A stretch of DNA of 64,000 nucleotides, taken from the NCBI GenBank assembly GCA_033807695.1, contig CM066303.1:3596001-3660000 (forward strand), written 5' to 3'. Shown here piece after piece: positions 34,301 to 46,025 of this stretch (positions are counted from its first letter, which is position 1; each line of letters opens with the position of its first letter). The DNA comes from Daedaleopsis sinensis (Eukaryota > Basidiomycota > Agaricomycetes > Polyporales > Polyporaceae). The notes under the pieces were generated by a model. It ran no database searches, had not been told where the DNA came from, and saw only the letters and a program-made list of their open reading frames with translations. A program made the translations under genes and the position numbers.

Positions 34301-35468
34301 AGCATATCCTGCGTTCCCGCCGCTCATGATACTGACATCATCGCTTAGACACACGACGCCTTCGTAGCGCATCGGCTCGTATGTATATCTTGTCATCGAA
34401 GATCCGACATTTGTGGACACAGCTGATTTCCAGCTAGGAGCCGTGACTTTCTCCGCTCCGATGTCTGTACGTCCTGAGCGATGTTCGCGACATTGTCACA
34501 CACAAGCTGTGTCATGTTGGTAAATCTAACAACTACTTCGCGCAATACTCAAAGTTTGACACGCATACATACAGCGGACGTGCCTCGTTTGGCTTCGACT
34601 TGACGAGGTCTAGCTAGTCGCCCGTGGACATCAGACATGTACGTGCTGTTTCTCGCAGACATATCGTCAGATCGTTGGAAATCGAACGGATGTCCTCTGT
34701 CCAGGTCCTCAACGTTTCTTGAACATTCGTCGAGGTCGGACAGTTATTCACGGTGAGTATCCGAGCACTAACAATCATATTAAATGCAGGTGCTGTCCGC
34801 AAAGCACACTCCACTTTACACGAGCATGTATATTACGCTCCGCTCGCTGGATCCTTTCGTGGGCGACGGGGAGTGCGAACATGCAGTGAGTAGTCCGCCG
34901 CCGCGAGTGGTATGATCAGAGTACGGCCGTGACAAATTGAAAAGCTCAAATGGCTGTTTCTGTATTGCTTTGGGCTATGTGCGCACCGCCTAACTGCGAA
35001 AACTAGCTGAGCGTTCGTCACAGGGCTCTAGATCACTTGCCCGATGATGCTAGGAACTTGTCCTATGGGACTAACGCAGACTCCGAAGCACGCACTGACT
35101 ACCTTCGAGTGCACTGACCGACCGACGGAGCGGTTGGGCCAAACACGCGGCACAGTGCACCCGTGCACCACTGAAGGCAATCCACCGGCGGGTCGAAGAT
35201 GACCAGGCTGGTAGGTTCAAACGTAGCCGATAGTGACAGATGCACCTTCACGTTGCTGGCTGAGAGTGCTGTCATGAGCGTCGGAGACAGACGACATCGA
35301 GCGTCCTGCGTCGGACTCTAATAATAGACATTCATGATAAGGTTTGAGGAGGAGGCAGGTCTGAGGGTCTTAATCGGTCCTCGTGGTGGTTCAGAGCACG
35401 CAGGAGCCTGCTTGGTGCGCACGCCCAGTGGCGCACGCACTCTGCCCCCTTCCTCCACCATCCCCAGC
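31351..35468. repeat. Array segments S4 (diverged), S8 and S9
   Basis: 31351-31870 is a diverged S4 end (GGAGACTACTGGAGT). 32000-33700 is S8, alignable to 50700-52500; both keep scattered coding-like frames, for example YHRRKPFDVLVSA near 32630 against FYHRQNPFDVLSQ near 51520, and ALPALLEELTLGT near 51370. No continuous ORF survives. 34430-35330 is S9. These look like relics of one or more genes that once stood between DUF6535 copies; I cannot name them. Confidence 0.5.
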
Positions 35469-38136
35469 ATGCCCCCGTTCACCATCGTACGGTCCCTGCT
35501 AAAGCCCTTCCTTAAGTCAGACGCAGAGCCTATATCGCCGCAATCCGAAACAGCAGAAGGCGTCACCGCTAGATCTCCAGAGCAGAACCATGAATCGGGA
35601 CCTACTATTCGTGACCCCGCACATAGTGAAGGCAGCGGTGCTACATCTGTACGTCGCAGTCCCGTAGTCTCTAGGGTGATATTGTCTGAGTGAGATGTGC
35701 CTGCCTAGGATGCAGAGGCCACCGAATCAGAGCCACTGCCGCCCTTCTTAGATGGCTGCAAGATACCGAGCCCAGAGGTATGAGTTGCCATATTATCATC
35801 GGTCACTTGTAAGATACTCAACGAGCACAGAAACGGTGGGAGGAGCGGCAGGAGACATTATTCACCGAAGAGGAGAAGGCCGAATCACAGAAGGAAATCG
35901 CGGAGATTGTGAAGCAGTACAGTGATGACATGGTCAAGCGTTGGAAAGAGGAGATGGACACACTACTCGTATACGTGCGTGACTCGTACCTCCATGACGT
36001 CGCAACCACCATTCGAGCTTCTCAAAAACAGGCCGGCCTGTTCTCTGCTGTCCTCACAGCGTTCAACGTGCAATCATACCTACTCCTCACTCCGCCGCCT
36101 CCAGATCCCGTCCTTGCTACCCTCCAGCAGATCTCGCTGCAGCTCAACAGCTTCGCAATCAATCCTCCCCTCGTAAACTCGACACAGCCTGCGAGCACCT
36201 TTACAGCTGCTCCCGCACCCCCTCCTGAACGCTGGACCGTGGTCCTGAATGTGCTTTGGTTTTCGAGTCTCATATTCAGTCTGTCGGCCGCATCAGTCGC
36301 CATCATGGTGAAGCAATGGCTGGCCGAGTACAGCACCGGCATCTCAGGATCCTCCCCTCATATCGCACGGATTCGGCAGCATCGGCTGAACAGCCTCAGA
36401 AGGTGGAGAGTCGCTGAGATCATCGGTGTTCTTCCTGTTCTCCTGCAAATCGCCTTGGCCCTGTTCTTTTCCGGCATGCTCGTGCTACTGTGGCATCTAA
36501 ATCACACTGTCGCCGTCGTTGCAACCATTCTTATTGGAGCTCTATTCGTCCTCACACTTATTACGATTGTCCTACCAGCGTTCAGTCGCAACTGCTGTTA
36601 TATCACGCCACCCGCTTTTGGGTTCACCTTCGTGGTCTTCGTTCTCGCTCGTGCGTTAGCCCGGCTGTCCTTCAAGGTCGGTTTTGCGATACCGGGGTGT
36701 CACTGGGCACAACATGCAGCTATGAAGGTTTGCGAATATACGGAGACCTCTAGTGCAGCATTCACCATACGCGGAAAGGAGCTCAAGGCCGTTTCAGACG
36801 ACGAAGAGAAACTTAACGCAGATATGGCTACAACGGCATTCATCACCACCCTAGATCCTCGCAATATCACCGCCTCTATGCCCATTGTCACAATGCTGTA
36901 CAAACACGCCTCTCGTTACTTCTCGCAGATCAAGGCTGAAATGACACGACACCAGCTTGCATGGAATTATGCCTTCGACCAAGTACCCTGCCATGTATTA
37001 TCTAGCGGACTCTTGGTGAACGCTGCTACCGTAAGGGACTACATGCAGGACGCAGAAGTAGGCAAATGGGCAGATCAACTCGAATGGTCTCTACGAAAAT
37101 ACCCAGAACGCAATGCAGGTCGATCCGACATGTGCATGGACCTTGTGAGCGTAGCTCAAGACCTTGCAGCTCGGGATCCGGCGTGCGAATTTCCCCTGCC
37201 TTGTCGTGATCTGTCTTTGTCGCTTCAACATATCTATAAGCATTGGGAGACACTGAGTGCACAAGCCAGAAAGCGGGGTGAGCAGCAGCTAGAGTCTTGA
37301 TCACCACATCGCGGAATAAGCTGACATGTGTGCCTTAGCCGCAGCTTTTTCAACACAGCTACGATCTCAAATTCAGGCGGGGCTTGAAGAAGACGATTCC
37401 GGCATTGTTTTTCCGTATGGATGGGTGGCCACCGTGCCACCGTTGTTCTATGCCCTAAATCATGCAGCAAGCGATGAAGATTTTCTGCAGGTCTGGGCCC
37501 ATCCGCGCTATGGACTTGAAGGGATCCTCCGTCTCGCTTTGCCCGCTACAGACGACACCGCATTGGCGTGGTCTGACATCATCCATGATCTGCGATACAT
37601 GCTGGAGACTGGTCGGAACGCGGACAGATTGCTCTTTGACGAGCTCAGAGAGGCCTTGAACATCGAAAGAGTCACTTTGGACTACTGGGACTTGATTTTC
37701 CGCGGAGACGAATTTGAGTCCAAGAAGTGGAGAACGGAGATTGAACACTGTCAGGCACAGGTCAAGGATTGGATCTCCCGAGTAAAGCAGAATTTGAACC
37801 CAGTAAGAGCATGATCTTGGAGACACATTGCAGAGCTGACATGCAATCGATATACAGCCGCCTCCGCGAGAGACAGTCCGCTCAGTCTCTAACTCAGATT
37901 CCGACGGAGCAGGGTGCTCTCCAGCTCACCCCGACTCGGATTTCATTGGCGCATCATGGCGACAGCGGCATACACCGGGGGCATTGAGCAATGTAACGAG
38001 CAGTTACATCGCGGTCACATCGTGGTCAAAATTCACATGTATCTCGCGTGTGTCATGGTGCAGCATGCTGCAAATATTCAAAATGTTTCCGGGTTTTTGT
38101 GTTACATCCTGGATACATTTCAAATGTGGCATGTAA
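35469..38136 (+). CDS. DUF6535 membrane protein, copy C, with MITE-derived C-terminus
   Basis: Exons 35469-35648, 35831-35974, 36032-37277, 37339-37802 and 37858-38136 give 770 aa. The core is intact: AGLFSAVLTAFNVQSYLLL, LWFSSLIFSLSAASVAIMV, KQWLAEY and two further spans. There are two oddities. The ATG used by copies A, B, D and E is AAG here (CTTAAGTCAG), so I start at an in-frame upstream ATG that lies in what is 5' UTR elsewhere. In the last exon a 274-bp MITE replaces the normal tail after GASWRQRHT and supplies the final ~54 codons. Either change could make this a pseudogene, but the rest is under no visible decay. Confidence 0.75.
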
Positions 38137-38246
38137 CCACGATGTATCCAGCATGGAACACAGTGACAAAGGAAAGTATTATTTGGATTATGATTACGCT
38201 ATAATCACAATGGAACGACTCGTTACATTGGTCAATGCCCCCGGTG
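37973..38246. mobile_element. MITE with 28-bp inverted repeats and ATA target duplication
   Basis: Terminal repeats 37973-38000 and 38219-38246 match 27 of 28 when reverse-complemented, starting CACCGGGGGCATTGA. They are flanked by ATA (37970-37972 and 38247-38249). The unoccupied site GCATACCCGCG is seen in copies A (17898) and B (28065). The AT-richer interior has no coding capacity of its own. A 3-bp duplication and CAC terminus would fit the CACTA/Plavaka-like (CMC) group, but that is tentative. Confidence 0.92.
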
Positions 38247-38249
38247 ATA

Positions 38250-41200
38250 CCCGCGAATCATCTAGCAGCCGTCTTAGGCTCTCCGACGCTCTTCCTCCTC
38301 AGCCTGTCTTGTGATACTGCGACTCGTGATCAGCCGCTTGACCAGCCCGCAACGGACTCTTGATCTCACTCGAATGCGCTTCAATGCTCTCCGCCTACCC
38401 GCCTCTGAACGCGACGCCTCTATGTCCAATCACTCGCTCATCATCATCGCATGAACGCCTATTGTCCTGCCATTCTTTGATTGCGAGCATGCCCACGGTA
38501 TTCCCTGCACAACCTTGACCATTGTCTTCCCCTCGATATTTATACGGTGCCAACCGCCGCATCCCTGGCTTCCGGACGCAGATGAACGCCCTGTGGTACA
38601 TCCATATCGTCACATCGGACGCTTCGCGCATGTGTTCTACGCATCGACCCTGCTCGTATCCGATTCTCCGTATGATCCACTACCACCATTTCCCACTCTG
38701 CTGCAACATATACTCCGCTCCGCTCGCCGATACATTCACGACATATTCGCGTCCTTCGCAGACTCGATATCGAATATCAAGCCGGAAGTAGGAAACACGC
38801 ACACAAACGCGATAGCAGAGAAGAGTTGCTCCCCGCGCATACCACAACTTTTAACTCCTCAACGACATTCTCGAGACATCTCCTACCGGCTCTGCCCAAC
38901 TTGACTCCATCTCGACGCACCTACCTACCCTTCCCGCTATTCGACTCGCTGAATCCTCATGTTCCCATGACATCACGAGCACCATAGACTCGTCCGGGCT
39001 TCAACAGATTGACGGCATTTCGTTCTAGGCTCCTCTCACTTCCAAACATCCCATGCATCCATCTTTGTTCCTGAATATATTCGCGCTCTTACCTAGCTCT
39101 CGACGGTTCCAACAACCGGCCGACTTTCCGCATCCTCCCTGTCTTCGACAAACCGACGGCTTCCCCGTGTATCGAACCTGCTCCTGCTCGCTCCATACTC
39201 TCCTCAATTCGGTCCCGGTTACCGGTGACTTCGCACATCTATCTTGGTCTCCTCCCCTTTTCATCGTTCGATTTCCCTCTCGACACCAATTCCCCACTCG
39301 ACTTCCCGCTCTCGACATCCAGTCCGCTCACCAAGGTTCCTCAACTCAACGCTCTCGTATCTCCAAACCGGCCTGGTCCCGGGAGTGTAAGTCAGTGACA
39401 GTCTTCTATACCGAGCTCGTGAACTCACACCTCAGTGCGTTGTGTAGCTTCCCATCCATCACGTACCGTGCACCGCAGCAGAGCTACCGAGGATTTGTAC
39501 CCGTCTGTGATAGGTACTGCTACAGTGTTTTGACCTGCGATAGTGAGTCAGCTTTCTGAAATGCACATTAGTGAGAGGCTCACCGCATACGACACCATGG
39601 CGCTCCGACAGGGCATGTTCTCGGGGCTGCCACTGAGAAGAGTGCTGTCGCTACTCGTGGCGGCTCCAGTCGCTCCATAGCGCCGTCTCCGAGTGCGTCG
39701 CAGCGCCCGTGTGCTCCGCAAGTACACGCTCCCCCAATAGTGCAACAGCGCAGGGGTGGACGGCAGTCTCAGCGCAGCCCATTGGCGTCGATGATGTCCT
39801 GGAGGTGATACGCAGGGCTCGGCTACACGCTCGCCAACTCCAGGTTCACGAACCTGAGTAACAGCAAGGACACCGGCCTCGCGCGCATCCGAGTCAACCA
39901 CCTGCTCGCGCTCTGGGAGCAAAGGGAAGACGCACCTCGCATCCGTGTCGGACTAGCAGCTTCACATCCGGCGAGCAGCCCGCTTCTCCCTGCCTCGAGC
40001 CCGATTCGCGACCGCAGCCCACAGAAACCCGTCCGACCGGACGCTGGCGGACATCGAGCACGCCGATGATGGACCCGCTCCACGAGAAGAGGCAGAAGAA
40101 GCCCGAGCCTCCGGCGCCAACGGTGACGACGGTGACCGCTTCGACGGAGGCCGGGACCAAAACGTGGGGCAGGGAGCTTTCGGACGAACCGATATCGGTA
40201 TCCGAGTCCAGCTACGAGGACGAGGCGGAGTGGCGAGGGACACGTCACTGCTCGCATGAGATTGGGACAGAAATGGCGGCGTCGAGGTGGAGTGTTTGCG
40301 AGGCCTCGCAAGCATCGGGGTCAGTGACCTGTATTACCATAGAGCACAAGCCGGCATTGTGTATACTAGATCTTCAGCAGGAACGCGCTGCGCGAGGCAT
40401 CCTGGGCAAGTCGAAATTCGCGGCTAAACTGCTCACCGCGATCTCGCGCGAGCGCACCCCAAGGCAGGCAGACGCAGATGTGCCGCTCACCGCTCCGGAG
40501 GGGTCCGCAGGGCGGTATTGCATCCTACACTTTCCCTTGCCGGGTCGTGTGCAAGTCTGCGAGAAGATGAAGATGAGCGCATCGCACGTCATGCACGGCG
40601 GCGCATCCTGCACATCTCATCCTCGATATGTGCAGGACGCGCCTCCGGCCCGGTCTCTGCTCGTACCCAACGGCATTGGTCCCTGAGTAGTGACACTGCG
40701 CGCAGGCAGAACGCTCGCGCGGAGGTGGATGAGCGCGTGGGGTTGTACGCGTACCTCGGGCGTTGTCCTGTCGCGTCGACGACCCGCGGTACCTGCGGCC
40801 GACACATTTGGTGTCCATTCCCGGATCAGTCTTGCGCAGATCTTCGTGAGCCTCAGAATGCGCGCACCGCACGCGCGGTCTTCTGGATGGCGGCGCGTCT
40901 TGCACGTCTCAGCACGAAATGCGCAGGATGTGCCTGCCAATGCAGGGTCTGGGCTCGTACACGTACCTGTCGACTTTGTCGCGCTTGTCCAATGTCCAGA
41001 TGGATATCACGTTGAGTTACCCAAAGATACCGCGACCACTGCCGTGTACGTTTTGTGAGTACGGGGGAGTGCACAGGTTTTCGATGGGGGCTCTAGGCGG
41101 AGTGCAAGCCAGGTCTGCGCGCACCCGGCGCGACGCGTTCAAGCCGAGACGAGTGGGGTGTGCCACCGGGGAGTGTGCCTCGTACCTGTAGGCTCTGTCG

Positions 41201-41599
41201 CGTGCGGCCTGTGTCCAGAGGAATATGGTATTGAGCTCCACAGGGATCGCGAAAACGCTGATGCGCATGACACGCGTGCAGCACGCGTGAGCATAATATA
41301 TGGAGAGGTGAGGAATGACGCGCGTTGAGGACACGCCGATGGGTTGGATGCGTACGGCACGCGAGCTTGGGTACGTCGCGGACGCGTTCAAGCGCATGGA
41401 GCGTGTCTGACACGCGCACGGTGAGGGGATTAGTTGACTTCAGAGGAGCTGGAGGACGAGTTCATGCGCACGGAGCACACCCGACAGCTGTTTTCGTGCG
41501 CTTTCTCCTAATCAAGCTTCAAGGTCTATGTAAAGCTAATGCAAGGATAAAAACTCACTGAGCCCCATGTACACTATACGTCCCTCGTTCGCTGCCATT
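38250..41599. repeat. Array segments S1-S3 and S4 fragment, copy 3
   Basis: 38250-39069 is the DUF6535 3' spacer with no gene. S1 is 39070-39610. S2 is 39620-40330, with relic frames FTNLSNSKDTGLARIRVN and, after a break, KTWGRELSDEPISVSESS. Diverged S3 (40340-40950) has two stem-loops. 40950-41520 is an S4 fragment with monomer words GTCCAGAGGAATATGG and CGATGGGTTGGATGCG. No intact gene was seen. Confidence 0.6.
40600..40934. repeat. Recurrent stem-loop pair
   Basis: Hairpin 40600-40643 has arms GGCGCATCCTGCACAT and ATGTGCAGGACGCGCC. Hairpin 40892-40934 has arms GGCGCGTCTTGCACGT and ATGCGCAGGATGTGCC. The starts are 292 bp apart. Confidence 0.75.
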
Positions 41600-42933
41600 C
41601 CGGCAGAACCCGGCCGGCCGGACAGACACTGACGGACATCGAGGACGGACCCGCTCGACGAGAAGGGACGGAAGAAGCTCCAGACTCGGCAGACGGTGAC
41701 GGGGGCGATGTGAAAGCCGAGGTAGATGTGTGTGGGGCAGGGAGCTGTCAGACGACACGCTATCGGTATCCTAGTCCAGCGAGTCGACGTAGGCAAGGAG
41801 GAGCGGCGGGGGGAACGTCGTATGAGGTTGAGACGGAAATGGCAGCGTCGAGGTGGGGTGGTTGCGGCGGCTCGCAAGCGTCTTGCTCAGAGCACATGTA
41901 TGTATTATAATATAGCGCAAGGTAGTCTACACACCGCGATCCCACGCGATCTCGGGCGAGCGCACCCCAAGGCCAGCCGATGCGGATGTGCCGCTCGCCG
42001 TTCGGAAGTACAGGGCCTGTGTGTCGCTTCGTGTCGATGAGCAGCCTCGGGCCTGGTGAGATGAGGGGCGTGAGCGCATGTTGTCGAACACCACACTCAT
42101 GTACTTAGCCGTGGTCGTCCATACGAGTCGCGACATTGACCTTCGGCCTTCTTCCTCCTCCTCCATATTCCCTCCGCAGTTATGCGCCGCCACGCACTGC
42201 AGTGCTCGACGGAACCGCGTCGGCATACGGAGCGTGCGTCTCTCGGTGCTATCTCGAGGGCGTCAGCGTCCAGACAGCCCATCCCGACACACAACGCGCG
42301 TGGCGTCCGTTGCGCTGCACTGAGTGTGTTATGCGCCTGCGGACTGCGTCGCGGAGGATGCGCACGTACCTTCTGTGCGACAATCAAGTCCGCACAAGTT
42401 AATTATATGGTACGAGCTGCCGGATGACATGCTTGGGCCTGCGTACGGAAGGCAGACCTGGCAGGGTGTCGTATCTTACCCGTTTCGCAGAGGACCCGGA
42501 GATGGAGATGGACATGATCCGCCTCCTGGACCGCGTTCGAGCGGAGAGCCTGTACATGCGTATGGCCGTGTCGCGAGCTGTGAAAGATGTAGTCCTCGTG
42601 ACGGCGATCTCCTGGTGCTTGCGTGCGGTGCCCTATTCCGAGTCCCAGTGTGGCCACGCCGACGTATCCGGGTCCGTTTCCGGATAGGTTATGCAAGTCT
42701 GTGAAGCCTAAGATGAGCGCATGCACACGTCCTGCCAGTGCATGGCGGCGCATCCCGCAATCTCATCCTCGATATGTGCAGGATGCGCCCCGACCTGTGC
42801 TCGTACCTGTCGGGTTTCGCTCCTGGTGTTGAGCGCAGCCGAGCCCGTGCGGATAGTGTAGAAGCGCAGGGTGTCGCATCGTGAACCGTGACGGATGTGT
42901 CGAGCGTTGTCCTGTCATGACGACCTCCTGGTG
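41600..42933. repeat. Array segments S2 (end) and S3, extra copy, left of the LTR element
   Basis: Near-identical to 19940-21270 (offset about 21659). This copy stops at the retrotransposon target site and resumes at 44618. Non-coding. Confidence 0.85.
42747..42789. repeat. Recurrent stem-loop, decayed left arm
   Basis: The left arm GGCGCATCCCGCAAT has lost two bases; the right arm ATGTGCAGGATGCGCC is intact. Its partner hairpin (44745) is now separated from it by the LTR element; removing 1689 bp restores a spacing of 309 bp. Confidence 0.75.
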
Positions 42934-43214
42934 TGTTGGATATAGGTATTACGATTAGTCGAGCTCGTACTAGACGGGCCCAGACGCCCGCGATCGCTTA
43001 GTCACATTTACTGTATAGTTTGCATTTTTATAGTTTACCCCTAATTAGTCTACCTACTTATACCGGCTGATTACGTTGTAATACGTTACGCGATTGACCT
43101 CTCGCATCACTACATCCGTTTTCCCCACGCCTACTGAGGACAATCCGTCCCGCACTCCGTCTCGCTTGCTTCCCCGCTCGCTCGCACTCGTTCTCGTCTC
43201 TCGTGAAATCAACA
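42934..43214 (+). repeat. 5' LTR (281 bp)
   Basis: It starts TGTTGGATATAGG and ends AATCAACA, so the termini are TGTTG...CAACA. No difference from the 3' LTR was found by eye. Confidence 0.93.
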
Positions 43215-43375
43215 CAATCGCGTGTACCTCACTCGGAGGTCATCCGAGCACCCCGAACCGAACCGCGGCCCCTGATCGAAACCGCGCGCACCCGACGAAC
43301 CGAACCGTGGCCCCCGATTGAAACCACGCGAACCGAACCGAACCCCCGAACCGAACCATCCGAATCGAACCGACC
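43215..43375 (+). repeat. Gag leader with CGAACC repeats
   Basis: This 161-bp untranslated leader contains many CGAACC/GAACCG words (43250-43375). No tRNA primer-binding site could be recognised directly after the LTR (CAATCGCGTG). Confidence 0.7.
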
Positions 43376-44119
43376 ATGGCGCCCACGATCATGAAGCTCG
43401 ACGACACCAACTACGCTGAGTGGTCCGTCCTCATGTACGCCGTCCTCGTCCGCCAGGACCTGTGGCCCATCGCGTCCGGCGATGTCACCCGCCCGATGGG
43501 CTCCCCGAACTCCCCCGCCGTCCGCTCTTGGACCAAAAAGAACGCTTCCGCCTGCGCCGAGATAATCTTGAGCCTCGAACCGGCTCAGCTCGCCCACGCC
43601 CACCATGCTGTCGCCTCCGAACTGTGGACCGAGCTCCAGACCGTCCATCAGGCGCGCGGCCTCGGAACCCGCCTCGCGCGCCGCCGCGCCTTCTTCCAGA
43701 TGCGTAAGCGCGATGACCAAACCATGGCCGCTTGGATCGCGGACGTCCGTCGCGCCGCCTTCCGACTCGATTCGATCGGCGCCTCAATCACCGATGAAGA
43801 CCGGATTCTCGTCCTTACTGGTGGCCTCCCCGCCTCGTTCGAGCACCTTGTCGTCACGCTCGATGCCACCCCCGAGAGCGACCTCACGGTCGAACTTGTT
43901 GTCAAGCGTCTTCTGAACGAAGACTCCCGCCAGGACGTCTCCCCGCCCGACTCCGCTCCCGCTTCCGCACTCGCAGCCGCCCGCGCTCCGCGCACCCCGA
44001 TCGAGCGGATCACGTGCTACAACTGTGGCGAAAAAGGGCACTACCGCTCCACCTGCCCGAAGCAGGCCGCTCCCGCTGGTGCGCCCGCCGCGTACACTCG
44101 CGCCGAGCACTCGTTATAG
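43376..44119 (+). CDS. Copia-type Gag protein with CCHC zinc knuckle
   Basis: An intact, intronless 247-aa ORF starting at the first ATG after the leader. Residues 1-160 match the UBN2/copia gag type: KLDDTNYAEWSVLMYAVL near the start, ELWTELQTVHQ, then the FFQMRKRDDQTMAAWI and VLTGGLPASFEHLV blocks. A Pro/Ala linker leads to one zinc knuckle, CYNCGEKGHYRSTC (C214, C217, H222, C227), which binds nucleic acid in capsids. The protein ends 20 residues later at a proper stop. No frame continues into pol: the 217 bp between the stop and the 3' LTR are non-coding. The clean ORF suggests selection or very recent arrival. Confidence 0.93.
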   Translation: MAPTIMKLDDTNYAEWSVLMYAVLVRQDLWPIASGDVTRPMGSPNSPAVRSWTKKNASACAEIILSLEPAQLAHAHHAVASELWTELQTVHQARGLGTRLARRRAFFQMRKRDDQTMAAWIADVRRAAFRLDSIGASITDEDRILVLTGGLPASFEHLVVTLDATPESDLTVELVVKRLLNEDSRQDVSPPDSAPASALAAARAPRTPIERITCYNCGEKGHYRSTCPKQAAPAGAPAAYTRAEHSL

Positions 44120-44336
44120 AAGGAGGGGTCGCACCGTATGTTCCGCCCACTCTATTCCGTTGCTCCGTTCCGTTGCCCCGCAGATTATTTTTCGCATTTT
44201 CGATTAATTTGGTTTGATAATTCCATTTCATTCCCTTTATTTCACATTGTGTCGCTCATTGCACCGTTGCTTGACCTTATCACTCGTCCTATTGTAGCGA
44301 CTTGCTTGATCGTCTGGTACTACGCTCGAGGGGTCG

Positions 44337-44617
44337 TGTTGGATATAGGTATTACGATTAGTCGAGCTCGTACTAGACGGGCCCAGACGCCCGCGATCGC
44401 TTAGTCACATTTACTGTATAGTTTGCATTTTTATAGTTTACCCCTAATTAGTCTACCTACTTATACCGGCTGATTACGTTGTAATACGTTACGCGATTGA
44501 CCTCTCGCATCACTACATCCGTTTTCCCCACGCCTACTGAGGACAATCCGTCCCGCACTCCGTCTCGCTTGCTTCCCCGCTCGCTCGCACTCGTTCTCGT
44601 CTCTCGTGAAATCAACA
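44337..44617 (+). repeat. 3' LTR (281 bp)
   Basis: Preceded by GCTCGAGGGGTCG, a weak candidate polypurine tract. Same sequence as the 5' LTR. Confidence 0.93.
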
Positions 44618-46025
44618 TGGTGATCCACACAGATACGGTACCTGGCACCCATGCATCCGGCATGAGGTTTCCGGGTCGGTCTTGCGAAAGTCTACGGGAT
44701 GCTCAAAATCAGGCCAATCGCACGCATGAGGTCTTCCGCATGGCGGCGCGTCCTGCACATATCGCCCTGAGGACGAGATGTGCAGGATGTGCCTGCTAGT
44801 GCGGGATCTGCGTTCGTACGCGCACCTGTTAGCCTGTCGCGGTCGGCCGGTGTCCAGAAGGACACAATACCAGTTCCGTAGGCATCACGCATGCAGCACG
44901 CGTGGGCGGATATTCGACGGGGTTTCTGGCACCGTGCAAGACAGGTCTGTGTGCACCGGACGAGTTCATAACGAGATGAGCAGGATGCGCTTGCGGGGCT
45001 GTGTTCGTACACGTACCTGTGAGCTTTCTCGCGTTCGGCTGGTGTCCAGATGGGTATGGTACTGAGTTCCGCAGAAATCGAGGAGATGCTGATGCGCATG
45101 ACACGCGTGCAGCACGCGTTTTGAGAGCACGCGAGAGCATACGGAGAGGGGAGGGAATGACGCGCGTCGAGGACACGTCGATGGGGTGGATGCGTACGGC
45201 ACGCGAGCTTGGAACGTCGCGGACCCGTTCAAGCGCATAGAGCGCGTCTGACAACCGCACGGCGAGGGGGTTTGTTCACTTCCAGGGAGCCGGGGGACGA
45301 GTTCATGCGTACGGAGCGCATTCAATATTAATAACTGTGCCTGGCGGTGTGCATGCGCGCATCATGCGCGTGCGCTTTCTCATGTTCAAAGTGTAACGTG
45401 TATGCGCAGCGAATGCAAGAGCACTGACTCACCGAACCGAACCACACCCACACTGTGTGTCCCTCGTTCGCTCAGGCCATTCCGGAACGTTCATCGGTCC
45501 GGGGCCAGGCAGGCGCAGGTGCGAGGGGACGCGCAGGGAGCGTTGCACAAGAGCCGGGGGGTCGACGGGCACCAGTCGCGCACAGATTCAGAGGGAATGA
45601 GTGCAGGAGAGAATACATGCGGCGGCAGCGGACACGACGGCAGGAGAGAACGAGGAGCACGAGCGAGAGCGCCCGCGTCTGCGTGCGCGTCTGACGTCAT
45701 CGACTCTGCCACAAGCGCCGAACAGGACCAGGGGCGCCTAGGGGCGCCTGCAGCCTGCTCCTCCTCCATCTTCGACGTTCGTCTCTGTGTCGTCTCTATC
45801 CTTGCGTCTCCTCCCCATCAGGCTGCAGCTTCTGCTGCTCTGCTCATCACGACCGCTTGTGCTTGTCTCCCATAACACTCGCTCTCGCCCTGGCTCCTCC
45901 CGACTCACTCGACTCCCTCGACGCGTCTCTCTTGTGACTATCCCCTCTGCGCATTGCGCCGGCGGCGGCCGCCTCCCTGGAGACTACTGGAGTGCAACTC
46001 ACGGTTGTCTGAGCCTATGCGCCAG
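44618..46025. repeat. Array segments S3 (end) and S4, copy 3
   Basis: It resumes S3 right of the LTR element and carries a stem-loop at 44745-44793 (arms GGCGCGTCCTGCACAT and ATGTGCAGGATGTGCC). S4 follows, nearly identical to 11460-12590 apart from an insertion of about 30 bp with duplicated GGGGCGCCTA at 45729-45760. Non-coding. Confidence 0.8.

Larger units (their letters stand above)
42934..44617 (+). mobile_element. Gag-only LTR retrotransposon (non-autonomous, copia-type)
   Basis: A complete 1684-bp element: two 281-bp LTRs that I read as identical, one intact gag ORF, no protease, integrase, reverse transcriptase or RNase H. It is flanked by the 5-bp target duplication TGGTG (42929-42933 and 44618-44622). 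The empty site CCTGGTGATCC is visible in sister copies near 21271 and 58927. Identical LTRs mean recent insertion. Its architecture matches elements called TR-GAG in plants. It must borrow polymerase from an autonomous relative, which is not in this window. Confidence 0.93.
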
